NCBI RefSeq assembly: GCF_002112505.1
Contig: NZ_NEHW01000014.1
Span: forward strand, 85,700-149,699
Length of the DNA stretch: 64,000 nucleotides
Source: Pseudomonas sp. R28(2017)
GTDB taxonomy: Bacteria > Pseudomonadota > Gammaproteobacteria > Pseudomonadales > Pseudomonadaceae
Direction: 5' to 3'
Shown here piece after piece: positions 33,484 to 43,800 of this stretch. Every line of letters begins with the position of its first letter. The first letter of the stretch is position 1. The position numbers and the translations under genes are program-made. Under the pieces are notes generated by a model, which worked only from the letters and a program-made list of their open reading frames with translations, had not been told where the DNA came from and ran no database searches.

Positions 33484-34764
33484 ATGCACCGTTTGTTGAC
33501 GTTCAGAGCTTTGGTTTGCGTTACGACATTGGCCCCGGCCACTCTGCTACAGGCGGCAACCGACCCTCAGGTCGAAGCACTCAAACAGGAACTGATTGCG
33601 CTGAAACAGCGCTACGAAGCCCAACAGAACGCACTGATGGTGCTGGAACAGCGGCTCAAGCAGGTCGAGGAGGCCCCCGCCCAGCCGGCACCCAAGCGCC
33701 TGACCAAGTCCCCGGCGGAGGGGGTAAAAGGTGGCCAGACCGTGGCCACCGGCACGCCGGGCAACAGCGGCAGCTCCTACGGGCAATCGCTGCAGGACAA
33801 CTCGGAGCCGGCGCAGAGCGTGTCCAACCTGTATGACGAAGCCAGCGGCTTCTTCGGTGGCGGCAAGTTCAGCGTCGAAACCGGGCTGACCTACACCCAT
33901 TACGACACCCGCGCACTGACCCTCAACGGGTTCCTGGCACTGGACTCGATTTTCCTGGGCAACATCAACATCGACCGCATCAAGGCCGATAACTGGACAC
34001 TGGACCTGACTGCCCGGTACAACGTGGATCAACGCTGGCAGTTCGATATCAACGTACCAATCGTCTACCGCCAGTCCACCTATTCGTCTGGCGGCGCAGG
34101 CGGTGCGGCAGGCACCACCAACGACGAATCGGTGACGCGTGACCCCGCGATTGGCGACGTCAACGTCGGTATTGCCTACAAATTCCTCGACGAGGACGAA
34201 ACCTGGCCCGACGCCGTGGCCACCTTGCGTGTGAAGGCACCGACAGGCAAGGACCCCTATGGCATCAAGTTGATCCAGAGCCCTGGCAACGACAACCTGG
34301 CCGTGCCGGAGGATCTGCCAACCGGCAACGGTGTCTGGTCGATCTCGCCCGGCCTCTCTCTGGTCAAGACGTTCGACCCGGCCGTGCTGTTCGCCAGCCT
34401 GCAATACACCTACAACATGCAGGACTCGTTCAGCGACATCAGCCCACAGGTCAATACCAAGGTGCCAGGGGACGTGAAACTGGGTGACTCGTGGCAGATC
34501 GGCGGGGGTATCGCGTTCGCCTTGAACGAGAAGATGAGCATGTCGTTCTCGGTAACCGACCAGTTCTCCCGCAAGAGCAAGATCAAACCTGACGGTGGTG
34601 ACTGGCAATCGGTTACCAACAGCGACTACAACGCGGCCAACTTCAACGTCGGCCTGACCTTTGCTGCTACCAATAACCTGACGATCGTGCCGAACTTGTC
34701 GATTGGCCTGACAGATGATGCGCCGGACTTTTCCTTCAGTCTGAAATTCCCGTATTACTTCTGA
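33484..34764 (+). CDS. fapF: Outer-membrane secretion channel FapF
   Basis: Outer-membrane beta-barrel that exports Fap subunits. The 426-residue precursor has a signal peptide, a coiled coil (about 25-60, EALKQELIALKQRYEAQ) that trimerises and gates the pore, a linker and a C-terminal barrel of amphipathic strands ending in Phe (FSLKFPYYF). A GC-rich hairpin follows the stop. Confidence 0.92.
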   Translation: MHRLLTFRALVCVTTLAPATLLQAATDPQVEALKQELIALKQRYEAQQNALMVLEQRLKQVEEAPAQPAPKRLTKSPAEGVKGGQTVATGTPGNSGSSYGQSLQDNSEPAQSVSNLYDEASGFFGGGKFSVETGLTYTHYDTRALTLNGFLALDSIFLGNINIDRIKADNWTLDLTARYNVDQRWQFDINVPIVYRQSTYSSGGAGGAAGTTNDESVTRDPAIGDVNVGIAYKFLDEDETWPDAVATLRVKAPTGKDPYGIKLIQSPGNDNLAVPEDLPTGNGVWSISPGLSLVKTFDPAVLFASLQYTYNMQDSFSDISPQVNTKVPGDVKLGDSWQIGGGIAFALNEKMSMSFSVTDQFSRKSKIKPDGGDWQSVTNSDYNAANFNVGLTFAATNNLTIVPNLSIGLTDDAPDFSFSLKFPYYF

Positions 34765-34769
34765 CAGCC

Positions 34770-34786
34770 GGGGCGCATCGCGCCCC
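34770..34786 (+). terminator. Hairpin after fapF
   Basis: GGGGCGC-ATC-GCGCCCC, a perfect 7-bp stem without a T tract; probably ends or stabilises the fap mRNA. Confidence 0.5.
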
Positions 34787-34886
34787 CAATTGGTTACCAA
34801 CCTTGTAGCCAACGGCTTTCCTGGTATCGGCCTGTTATCATCGCGCACAGATATGTGACGATTTCATGGCAAAAAGGAAAGTTTTC

Positions 34887-37088
34887 GTGAAGAACCTGCA
34901 AGGCCCACCACGCACCCGGCTGCTGGCCCTGACAACGCTGGTGCTGGTGATCCCGCTGGTCGTGCGCGCCCTGTTGGGTTGGTCCAGCCCGTATGGCTAC
35001 CTGTCGGACCTGGCGCTGGGCAGCCTGCTGGTGCTGCTGTTGCAGCGCCGCCCGTGGTGGCTGGCGCTGCCGGTGCTGCTGGCCTGGGCGGCGCTCTGGG
35101 TGGCCTCGGCCGAACTGGTCAGCGCCGTTGGCAGGCTGCCGAACAGTGCCGACCTGGCCTACCTGTTCGACCCGCAGTTCATGGAAAACTCCACCGGTGG
35201 CGGCCTGGCCCATGCCTGGCTGCCCATCTTGCTGGCGGGCGGCCTGCTGGCCTGGCTGGGCAGCGCCTGGCGCAGCCGACGGCAACCCGGCGCCAAGTTC
35301 GCACGCAAGGCCTGGGCCATCCCGGCACTGCTGTTCGCGGCGCACTGGGGCAGCCAGCAGCTCGCGCCCAGCGAAGCCGACCAGTGGCGCCAGTACAATC
35401 TCGCCCATCAGTTGCTGTCTGCCGCCACCGGCGACCTGCAACGTCACGTCCAGCACTGGGCTGGCCACGCGCCCACGATCACGCCGTTGCCAAGCGCTGG
35501 CCTGACCCAGCATGACCTGAGCGGGCAAAGGCTGCTGGCAGCGCCGGGCCGCGCCCGCAACCTGCTGGTGATCACCCTGGAAGGCATCCCGGGTGCCTAT
35601 GTGCGCCCCAACCGCCAGGCCCTGCACAGCCGTTTCGATGAAGACCTGATGCCCAGGCTCAGCCAATGGGCTGAACGCGGCATGAACACCCCGGACTACG
35701 TGTTGCACACGCACCAGACCATCCGCGGCCTGTATGCGATGCTGTGCGGCGACTACGACAAGCTCGCCAACGGCACGCCCAAAGGGGTCGAGCTGCTCAC
35801 CCAGCACCAGCGCAACCAGGCCTGCCTGCCGGCACAGCTGCGCCAGGCCGGCTTCACCACCCACTACCTGCAAGGCGCAGGCCTGCGCTTCATGGCCAAG
35901 GACCGGATCATGCCGCACATCGGCTTCGACTCGGTGCATGGGCAGGAGTGGTTCAGCAACGACAACTACCTGGAGTTCCCGTGGGGCAAGGATGATCGGG
36001 CGTTCTTCGAAGGGGCCCTGGATTATGTCGGCCAGTTGCGCCAGCAGGAGCGCCCGTGGATGCTCACCTTGCTGACCGTGGGCACGCACCAGCCCTACTC
36101 CGCCCCCGAGGACTACCTGCAGCGTTACGACAGCGCCAAGCAAGCGGCGGTCGCCTACCTCGACGATGCGATCGGCGCGTTCCTCGACAACCTCGAACGC
36201 CAGGGCGTGCTCGAGGACACGCTGGTGGTGGTCACCTCGGACGAATCCCACGGTATCGATGGCATACGCCTGGCCTCGTCCTGGGGCTTCAACCTGACCC
36301 TGGCACCCGAGCAGGCACAGCTGCCGCACATCAAGAACGGGACCTACGGCCACATCGACCTGGCCACCTCCCTGCTCGACTACTTTGCCCTGCCCATCCC
36401 GGTCGCGCTCGGTGGGCGTTCGCTGTACCGCGATTACGACAGCGGCCGGGAGATGATTTCCTACACCAACGGCATGCTGCGCTACCACGATGGCAAGGGC
36501 GTGTTCACCGAATGCGACTTCCAGCAGCGCTGCCGGCGTTACGACAGCCCGGGCTTCATTGCCGACCAGGCCAGGTACCTCGGCCCCGGTGACGGCGCCC
36601 TCGGCGCACAGATCGGTGCATTGGCCGGGGTGCTCGACCAGTCCCTGCTGCAAACACCGCTCAACCTGCGTTACCAGTTCGGCGGCCCGTCCGCCATTCA
36701 ACTGCAGGCGCGCATCCACGACGACTGGGCAGACAACCTGATCGGCGCGCAGTACCTGGAGATGCCCGAGGGCTCGCACACCCGGGTGCGGGTCAAGGTG
36801 CGTGCGCTGGATCCGCAGCACGCGGCCTACATCCAGCTCAAGGCCAAGGAACTGGAGCAGGACGTGCCGCTGGGGTTGCCCGAGGAGATCCGGGTGACAA
36901 CCGACGAACCGCTGGAGATGGAGTTCGGCTTCGATAACCCGACCGTGCGCAAGGCGTTTTCCTTCCATTTGCTCGGTTATGGCGGCGGCGAAGTCGAGAT
37001 CAGTGATTTCAGCGTGATTACCGCGCTACCGGGCGAAGAGGAGCCGTTGGACGACCTGTCTGACGGGCATATCGCCCAATCCAGCTGA
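34887..37088 (+). CDS. LtaS-type membrane sulfatase/phosphoglycerol transferase
   Basis: An inner-membrane enzyme of the LTA-synthase family: several N-terminal helices (to about residue 165) and a periplasmic alkaline-phosphatase-fold domain. Motifs: LLVITLEGIPGAYV (metal Glu), HTHQTIRGLYAMLCGDY (catalytic Thr), and VVVTSDESHGIDG (metal Asp/His). The GTG beginning VKNLQG is preferred because AAGGAAA sits 6 nt upstream; an in-frame ATG 21 nt earlier has none. A gram-negative homologue might modify periplasmic glucans or surface glycans with phosphoglycerol; substrate unknown. Its stop touches the convergent regulator gene. Confidence 0.82.
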   Translation: MKNLQGPPRTRLLALTTLVLVIPLVVRALLGWSSPYGYLSDLALGSLLVLLLQRRPWWLALPVLLAWAALWVASAELVSAVGRLPNSADLAYLFDPQFMENSTGGGLAHAWLPILLAGGLLAWLGSAWRSRRQPGAKFARKAWAIPALLFAAHWGSQQLAPSEADQWRQYNLAHQLLSAATGDLQRHVQHWAGHAPTITPLPSAGLTQHDLSGQRLLAAPGRARNLLVITLEGIPGAYVRPNRQALHSRFDEDLMPRLSQWAERGMNTPDYVLHTHQTIRGLYAMLCGDYDKLANGTPKGVELLTQHQRNQACLPAQLRQAGFTTHYLQGAGLRFMAKDRIMPHIGFDSVHGQEWFSNDNYLEFPWGKDDRAFFEGALDYVGQLRQQERPWMLTLLTVGTHQPYSAPEDYLQRYDSAKQAAVAYLDDAIGAFLDNLERQGVLEDTLVVVTSDESHGIDGIRLASSWGFNLTLAPEQAQLPHIKNGTYGHIDLATSLLDYFALPIPVALGGRSLYRDYDSGREMISYTNGMLRYHDGKGVFTECDFQQRCRRYDSPGFIADQARYLGPGDGALGAQIGALAGVLDQSLLQTPLNLRYQFGGPSAIQLQARIHDDWADNLIGAQYLEMPEGSHTRVRVKVRALDPQHAAYIQLKAKELEQDVPLGLPEEIRVTTDEPLEMEFGFDNPTVRKAFSFHLLGYGGGEVEISDFSVITALPGEEEPLDDLSDGHIAQSS

Positions 37089-38414
37089 TCAGCGAATCTG
37101 GTGCTTGTGCAGCAGCCGGTAGAAGGTCGGCCGCGATACCCCAAGCACCTTCGCGGCAATGCTCATGTTGTTGCTGTGCCGGTCCAGCACATCGCACAGC
37201 GCCTGGCGTTCGGCCCGGTGCTTGTAGTCTTCCAGGGTACCCAGCGGCTGCTCTTCCTGCTCCAGGCCCTGCAGGCCAAGGTCCTGGGCCTCGATCTGGC
37301 GCCCTTCGGCCAGCACCAGCCCGCGCCTTACCCGGTTGGCCAGCTCACGAACATTGCCCGGCCAGTTGTGGCGCCCCATCGCTGCCAGTGCATGGTCACT
37401 GAATGACCGCGGCCTGCGGCCGGTTTCCAGGCTGTAGAAGTGGGAAAAATGGTTGGCCAGCATCGACAGGTCACCATGGCGGTCCCGCAGCGGGGCCGTC
37501 ACCACTTGCAGCACGTTGAGCCGGTAGTACAGGTCTTCGCGAAAGCGCCCCTGTTCGATGGCTTTTTCCAGGTCCATGTGGGTTGCTGCCAGTACCCGTA
37601 CGTCGACCGGTATCGGCTGGCTTCCACCGACCCGCTCGATGTGCTTTTCCTGGAGAAAACGCAGCAAATTGGCCTGCAACTCCAGGGGCAAGTCGCCAAT
37701 TTCGTCGAGGAACAAGGTGCCACCATGGGCCGCCTCGATCCGCCCCACCTTGCGCTGGTGGGCGCCGGTAAAGGCACCTTTCTCGTGCCCGAACAACTCG
37801 GACTGGATCAGGTTCTCAGGGATCGCCCCGCAGTTGATGGCGATGAACGGCATTTCGCTGCGCTGTGATTGCCGGTGCAACGTGCGCGCCACCAACTCCT
37901 TGCCCGTGCCGCTCTCACCGCGGATGAGGACCGGGGATTCGGTCGGCGCCAGCTTGCCGAGCAACTTGCGCAACTCCAGGATCGGCCGGCTGTCACCGAG
38001 CAGTTCATGTTCAAGCCCGTCCACCCGCACCGCGCCCTTGCCGCGCAGGCGGGCCATGCCGAACGCCCGCCCCAGCGTCACCAGCACGCGGGAGAAGTCG
38101 AACGGCAAGGTATGAAAATCGAAAAACCACTCACAGACGAAGTCACCGACATTCTGCATGCGCAACTGCTCGGCGTTGAGCACGGCAATCCACTCGGTGT
38201 TGCTGCGCTTGATCATGTCCTTGACCGCGTCCGGATGCCGCAGGTGCGATGCCTGCAGGCGCAACAGGCCGATATCGCATCGGTGCTCCAGGGCCAGCTC
38301 CAGGCCACAGCTGTGAACCTCCCAGCCGGCACTTTCCAGGCCGGGTAACAGACGGTGGCAATCGTCGCAGGGGTCGACGATGAGCAAGCGACGCAGAGCG
38401 GCAGTCTCGTGCAT
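37089..38414 (-). CDS. Sigma-54-dependent Fis-family activator, VpsR-like
   Basis: Activates RNA polymerase-sigma-54. 441 residues: an N-terminal receiver-like domain (about 1-125) of the VpsR type, an AAA+ domain with Walker A GESGTGKE (166-173), the sigma-54 contact loop GAFTGA (213-218) and Walker B GTLFLDEIGD (232-241), and a C-terminal Fis HTH (MSIAAKVLGVSRPTFYRLLH). VpsR-type proteins sense c-di-GMP in Vibrio biofilm control; whether this one does is unknown. Its position beside fap and the candidate sigma-54 promoter makes fap a plausible target. Confidence 0.88.
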   Translation of the reverse strand: MHETAALRRLLIVDPCDDCHRLLPGLESAGWEVHSCGLELALEHRCDIGLLRLQASHLRHPDAVKDMIKRSNTEWIAVLNAEQLRMQNVGDFVCEWFFDFHTLPFDFSRVLVTLGRAFGMARLRGKGAVRVDGLEHELLGDSRPILELRKLLGKLAPTESPVLIRGESGTGKELVARTLHRQSQRSEMPFIAINCGAIPENLIQSELFGHEKGAFTGAHQRKVGRIEAAHGGTLFLDEIGDLPLELQANLLRFLQEKHIERVGGSQPIPVDVRVLAATHMDLEKAIEQGRFREDLYYRLNVLQVVTAPLRDRHGDLSMLANHFSHFYSLETGRRPRSFSDHALAAMGRHNWPGNVRELANRVRRGLVLAEGRQIEAQDLGLQGLEQEEQPLGTLEDYKHRAERQALCDVLDRHSNNMSIAAKVLGVSRPTFYRLLHKHQIR

Positions 38415-38759
38415 GACCGTTCCTTGGCGCCAATTGTTAGTTTTTTACGTGAAAACAGTAAGTTGCGGCGCCGAATTAACAGTAGCAACGAACTTGACGC
38501 TCCCCACGACCGTCTGTCTGCCGGATTCTGCCAGGCCAGACCCGTCCGGGAATTTTTCATATTTATTGGCGTCACAGCCGGCGCCGGTAAACGAAAAAAT
38601 GTGTAACCGGCAAAAAATTTACATGGCCTGTGTGACTCCACCCCTAACTTGGAGCATCAGTACGAATAACCCCGCGCTGCGGATCGCGATAACACCTGAA
38701 GCGACGTAGCAGTCAAGCGGACCTTATTTCGATGTTTGGGACCATAGAGAGACCGAACC
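38415..38759. other. Intergenic region without gene
   Basis: About 345 bases upstream of both the sigma-54 activator and a small plus-strand gene. It is AT-rich around 38,430-38,480 and 38,580-38,630, as expected for promoter DNA, and contains a CCGGCGCCGG palindrome (38,578-38,587). No confident promoter or reading frame was assigned. Confidence 0.4.
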
Positions 38760-39026
38760 ATGAATGCCCCGCTCCGTGTCAACGAAGCTCTGCTGATTGC
38801 CGACCACGCGTTCGAACCTTTCCAGTGCGTGGCCTGGGATGCGCCTAACGGCACCGGTGAACTGAGCCTTGCGGTCATCGACCGGACCAGCACCCGTATT
38901 GGCAGCAAGCAAGTGTCGTCGCGTATCTATTCGGACCCTGCGCAATGGGCCAGCCTGATCGAAGAAGTGCGTGCCGAACTGTGCCAGAAAGGTTATGACC
39001 TGCAGCCTTGGTCGATGCCCAAATAA
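38760..39026 (+). CDS. Small conserved Pseudomonas protein (DUF3509-like)
   Basis: An 88-residue soluble protein (MNAPLRVNEALLIADHAFEP...) with a short beta-sheet core (GELSLAVIDRTSTRIGSK) and a C-terminal helix. It resembles small Pseudomonas proteins grouped as DUF3509; the assignment is tentative. It stands alone with its own terminator-like hairpin. Confidence 0.6.
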   Translation: MNAPLRVNEALLIADHAFEPFQCVAWDAPNGTGELSLAVIDRTSTRIGSKQVSSRIYSDPAQWASLIEEVRAELCQKGYDLQPWSMPK

Positions 39027-39042
39027 TATTGATGTGCCCCTG

Positions 39043-39067
39043 CAAGTGCGTGCCCGGCACGCACTTG
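39043..39067 (+). terminator. Terminator-like hairpin
   Basis: CAAGTGCGTGC and GCACGCACTTG form an 11-bp stem, followed shortly by an AACTTTT stretch; ends the small upstream gene. Confidence 0.65.
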
Positions 39068-39140
39068 AACAACTTTTAGTGGCCCCGCCAGGCAACTTTC
39101 TTATTGCGACATAGTGTCGCGCCTGCCCCTTTCGCTTCAC

Positions 39141-39791
39141 TCACTCCATTACCTTGAATTGCTCAAGATGCTGATACTCGGCCCGTAGTTCCGTGGCCAA
39201 CTGTTGTGCCCGCCCGAGGCGAACGGGCGCCAATTCCATGTCCACCAATACGGTGGCGCAAGGCATGGGTTGCACAGCATGCCAACGCTGCAGGCGACCA
39301 TCGGTAAAGACCAGGCAGCGCTGCAACTCGTGGGGGTGGACTTTTTGCCGCGCCTGCAGCCAGCGCCGGGCCTGCTCGAGCGCCGCGATCAAAGGCGTGC
39401 CACCGCCAGCCCCCAGCGCCTGCAACCAGGGCTGCAGGCTTGCCGACGCCTTGAGCCCATGACGCTGCCATTGCGGTGCGCCACCGCTGGCGGTCAGCAA
39501 GGCAAGGCGGGCGCGCTGCCGATAGGCCTGGTCGAAAAGCTCTGCCAGCAGCCCTTTGCACTGCCCCAGGGCCTGATGGCGCCGGGTCGAAGCCGAGGCG
39601 TCGACGATCACCAGCCACAATTCACTGGCCTGGGCTTGGCGCTGTTGCCAGCAGAGGTCCTGGCGCAGCGTCGGGCGCCCCTTGAGCAAGGTCGGCAGCC
39701 AGGCCACCCGGCCAGAGGATGCCACACGGGCGCGGCCACGACTGGCGCCGGCCAGTTTGCCGGCTCGGGGCATGGCATCCGCCAGCTTCAC
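39141..39791 (-). CDS. VWA-domain chelatase subunit (short ChlD/CobT-like)
   Basis: Last gene of the cobaltochelatase operon. The 216-residue protein is essentially a von Willebrand A domain with the MIDAS motif DASAS (about 64-68) and supporting TxxxDG late motif (VFTDGR). The basic leader (MKLADAMPRAGKLAGASRGR) corresponds to the linker end of ChlD/CobT proteins, while their AAA-like N-terminal part is missing. It presumably works with the AAA+ gene immediately upstream (17-base gap). Confidence 0.82.
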   Translation of the reverse strand: MKLADAMPRAGKLAGASRGRARVASSGRVAWLPTLLKGRPTLRQDLCWQQRQAQASELWLVIVDASASTRRHQALGQCKGLLAELFDQAYRQRARLALLTASGGAPQWQRHGLKASASLQPWLQALGAGGGTPLIAALEQARRWLQARQKVHPHELQRCLVFTDGRLQRWHAVQPMPCATVLVDMELAPVRLGRAQQLATELRAEYQHLEQFKVME

Positions 39792-39808
39792 ACCTGGTTG
39801 ACGGATGC

Positions 39809-40813
39809 TCAGGGCTTTTTTGCCCAGTTCGGCACCTCTCGCCGCGCGCCGCTGCTGACAGGCTGCGCGGGCAGCGCCCCCCAGTCGCCCTGCCCGCCCT
39901 CGCCCGGCCTGTCGCGGCCATCCGCTGCACCTGGCGGCGGCGCGGAGGCTGGCGCATCAGGCGCCGTGCGGCGGCGATGGCGCAAGGCGAACTCGGCCAC
40001 GGCCTCGACATCCCCTTCCTCGATCGCCTGCCCACCGCGCCAGGCGCAATGGGCACGGGCGGCGCGCAGCCAGACCAGGTCGGCACGCAGGCCATCAACC
40101 CCGGCAGCAAAGCAGCGCTCGGTGATCCAGGCCAGCGCCTGATCGTCCAGGGCGATCGCCGCCAGCCCCTGGCGCGCCGCCTGGCAGCGTTCGCGCAGTT
40201 GCGCCTGGGCGCGGGCCCACTGTTCACAGAACGCCTGCGGGTCGCTGTCGAAGGCCAGCCGCCGGCGAATGATCTGCTGCCGTGCCTGCGGGGCGGGCAG
40301 GCCTTCGAGCGCCACATTCAGGCCGAAGCGGTCGAGCAGTTGCGGGCGCAACTCGCCTTCCTCGGGGTTCATGGTGCCGATCAGCACGAAACGGGCACTG
40401 TGCCGATGGGAAATGCCATCGCGCTCGATGCGGTTGGTGCCACTGGCGGCCACATCCAGCAACAGGTCGACCAAGGTGTCGGGCAGCAGGTTGACTTCAT
40501 CGACATACAGCACGCCGCCATCGGCATGGGCCAGTACGCCGGGAGAAAACTGCGCCTTGCCCTGGCCGAGTGCGGCATCCAGGTCCAGCGTGCCGACCAG
40601 GCGCTCTTCACTGGCCCCCAACGGCAAGGTCACGAACGGGCCCTCGCCCAGCAGGTCGGCCAGGCCGCGGGCCACGGTGCTCTTGGCCATGCCACGCGGG
40701 CCTTCGATGAGCACGCCACCAATCTTCGGGTCGATGGCGGTCAGGCAAAGGGCCAGCTTGAGGTCGTCGGCACCGACCACGGCAGCCAGCGGAAATTGTA
40801 CGGGTTCACTCAT
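39809..40813 (-). CDS. AAA+ chelatase subunit (ChlI/BchI-like)
   Basis: ATPase that drives metal insertion together with CobN and the VWA protein. The 334-residue product has Walker A GPRGMAKST (about 38-46), Walker B LYVDEVNLLPD (about 98-108), and sensor element NPEEGELRPQLLDRFGLNV, the ChlI signature. The Pro/Gly/Ala-rich C-terminal tail (about 270-334) is like the linker of ChlD proteins, suggesting that a ChlI-ChlD ancestor was split here. Start at MSEPVQ, one base after the cobN stop. Confidence 0.88.
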   Translation of the reverse strand: MSEPVQFPLAAVVGADDLKLALCLTAIDPKIGGVLIEGPRGMAKSTVARGLADLLGEGPFVTLPLGASEERLVGTLDLDAALGQGKAQFSPGVLAHADGGVLYVDEVNLLPDTLVDLLLDVAASGTNRIERDGISHRHSARFVLIGTMNPEEGELRPQLLDRFGLNVALEGLPAPQARQQIIRRRLAFDSDPQAFCEQWARAQAQLRERCQAARQGLAAIALDDQALAWITERCFAAGVDGLRADLVWLRAARAHCAWRGGQAIEEGDVEAVAEFALRHRRRTAPDAPASAPPPGAADGRDRPGEGGQGDWGALPAQPVSSGARREVPNWAKKP

Positions 40814-40814
40814 T

Positions 40815-43800
40815 TCAAGCCTGTTCCTCGCCGTCGAGCAACTGCGCCTCGAGCGCCTCGCGGTAGTCACCGGGGGCTTCCCAGAGCCCGCGCTGTTGGG
40901 CTTCCAGCAAGCGCTCGGTGAGGTCGCGCAGGGCCTCGGGGTTGTGCTCGCGCATGAAGTCGCGGGTCGCCGGGTCGAGCACGTAGGCATCGGCCAGCGA
41001 CTGGTAGTGATGGTCATCAATCAGGTGCGTGGTGGCGTCGAAAGCAAACAGGTTGTCGACGGTCGCAGCCAGCTCGAACGCCCCCTTGTAGCCATGGCGT
41101 TTCGCCCCGTCGATCCATTTCGGGTTCAGGGCCCGGGCACGGATCACACGGTTGAGTTCTTCCTTCAGGGTGCGGATCCGCGGCCGGTCGACCTGGCTGT
41201 GGTCGCCGTGGTAACTGGCCACTGCCGCACCGGACAAGGTCTCCGACGCCGCCAGCATGCCCCCCTGAAACTGATAGTAATCATTGGAATCGAGCAGGTC
41301 GTGCTCGTGGTTGTCCTGGTTCTGCAACACCGCCTGCACCTGGCCCAGGCGCCGGGCGAACTGGGCGCGCGCCGGCGTGCCCTCATCGCTGGCACCGTAG
41401 GCATAGCCGCCATGGTTGAGGTACACCTCGGCGAGGTCATCGCGGCTGTGCCACAGGCGACCGTCGATGGCATTCTGCACGCCGGCACCATAGGCGCCCG
41501 GTTTGGCCCCGAACACCCGCCAGCCGGCCTGGCGCGCCGCCTGTTCGGCATCCACGCCTTGAGCCTGCAAGCTGGCGCGTTCATTGCGCACCCGCGCCGC
41601 CAAGGGGTTGAGGTCGTCCGGTTCATCCAGTGCCGCCACCGCCTGCACCGCAGCGTCGAACAGGCGGATCAGGTTGCCGAAGGCATCGCGGAAGAAGCCC
41701 GACACACGCAGCGTCACGTCCACCCGCGGGCGATCGAGCAGGCTCAGCGGCAAGATCTCGAAGTCGTCGACGCGCTGGCTGCCGGTGGCCCACACCGGGC
41801 GCACGCCCATCAACGCCATGGCCTGGGCGATGTCGTCACCCCCCGTGCGCATGGTCGCCGTGCCCCACACCGACAGGCCCAGCTGGCGCAGGTGGTCGCC
41901 ATGGTCCTGCAGGTGCCGTTCGAGGATCAGGTTGGCCGAGGCGAACCCCAGCCGCCAGGCCGTGGTGGTCGGCAGGTTGCGCACGTCCACGGTGTAGAAG
42001 TTGCGCCCGGTCGGCAACACATCCAGGCGACCGCGGCTGGGTGCGCCGCTGGGGCCGGCCGGTACGAAGCGCCCGGCCAGCGCGGCAAGCAGGCCGTTGA
42101 TTTCTGCAGCGCCGCACGCATCCAGATCAGGCGCAACCTGCTCGCGCAGGGCTGTTATCACGTCGTGCACCGGCTGCCATTCGGGCTGCTCGGGCAACTG
42201 CACCGGCCCCACCAGTGCTTGCTCGATGATGCGCAGCGCCAGCAACTCAAGGCGCTCGCGGGTATCGCCACAGGTGCGCCACGGGTCCTCGCCCACCGCC
42301 TGCAGCAGCGCCGGACGCGGGCCTGACCAGGCCTCACCCAGCTCGCAATCGAGGGGGTCGAAGCCCAGCGCCAGGGCCTTGGCCAGCGTGCGCAACAGGC
42401 TGGCGTTGCCACCGCGGCCATCGCCACGCTCCACGCGCAGCAAGGCCAGCAAGGTATCGAGGCGCAGGCGTGCCTGCGGCGACTGGCCGAACACATGCAG
42501 GCCATCGCGAATCTGCGATTCCTTGAGGTCGCACAGGTAGGTGTCCAGGCGTGGCAGCCACACGGCGGCATCGTCCAGTTGGCCTTCCAGCTGCAACTCA
42601 CGGTCGATATGGTTGGCCTTGACCAGCTCGAGAATGTCGCGCTGCAGTTCGCGTGCGCGGCGTGGGTCGAGCAACTGGGCTTCGTAGAATTCGTCCGCCA
42701 GCTGTTCCAGATGGCGCAGGGGGCCATAGGTTTCGGCGCGGGTCAGCGGCGGCATCAAGTGATCGATGATCACCGCCTGGGTGCGGCGCTTGGCCTGGGC
42801 ACCTTCGCCCGGGTCGTTGACGATGAACGGGTAGATATTCGGCAGCGGGCCGAGTAGCGCGTCCGGCCAGCAGTGCGCCGACAGCCCGACGCCCTTGCCG
42901 GGCAGCCATTCCAGGTTGCCGTGCTTGCCGACATGGATGACGGAATCGGCGGCAAAGGCATGGCGCAGCCAGAAATGAAACGCCAGATAGCCGTGCGGCG
43001 GCACCAGGTCCGGGTCGTGGTACACCGCGCTGGGGTCGACCTGATAACCCCGCGCCGGCTGGATGCCGACGAAGGTCAGGCCAAAGCGCAGGCCGGCCAC
43101 CATCAGGCGGCCTGCGCGGTACATCGGGTCCTGCTCGGGCGGCCCCCAACGTTCCAGCACGGCCTGGCGGTTGGCCTCGGGCAGGCGTTCGAACGCAGCC
43201 TGGTAGTCGGCCAGGCTCAGGCTCTGGGCGCAGGGGCGCTGGTCGAGGTGCTCGAGGTCGTTGGTGACCCCGCCGAGCAACTGATGAATCAATTGCGTGC
43301 CGCTGCCTGGCAGTTGCGCGAGCGGATAGCCCTCGGCCTGCAGCGCCAGCAGAATGTTCAAGGCAGCCGCCGGGGTGTCCAGGCCGACGCCATTGCCAAT
43401 GCGGCCATCGCGGGTCGGGTAGTTGGCCAGCACCAGGGCCACGCGCTTCTGCCCATTGGGCAGGCGCGCCAGTTCGACCCAGCGCCGGGCCAGCTCGGCG
43501 ACGAAGTCCATGCGTTCGGGGTGAGCGCGGTAACAGACCACGTCGGACTGGCTGCGCTCGCTGCGCCAGGCCATGTCCTTGAAGCTCACCGGGCGGGTGA
43601 TGATGCGCCCGTCCAGTTCAGGCAAGGCGATGTGCATGGCCAGGTCGCGGGCACCCAGGCCCTGCTCGCTGGCCTCCCAACCGGGCTGGTTGTCCTGCGC
43701 GCAGATGGCCTGCAGCACCGGGATATCCCGGCGGAACGGCCGCAAGTTGGGGCGCTCCGGGCTGGACAGGGCAAAGCCTGTGGTGTTGATCAACACCTCG

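Noticed and set aside
34794..36968. 724-codon minus-strand frame opposite the LtaS-type gene
   Set aside because: No domain signal in the translation; the plus strand carries the sulfatase motifs.
40269..42326. 685-codon plus-strand frame opposite the chlI-like and cobN genes
   Set aside because: Low-complexity Arg/Ser/Pro-rich antisense translation without motifs.
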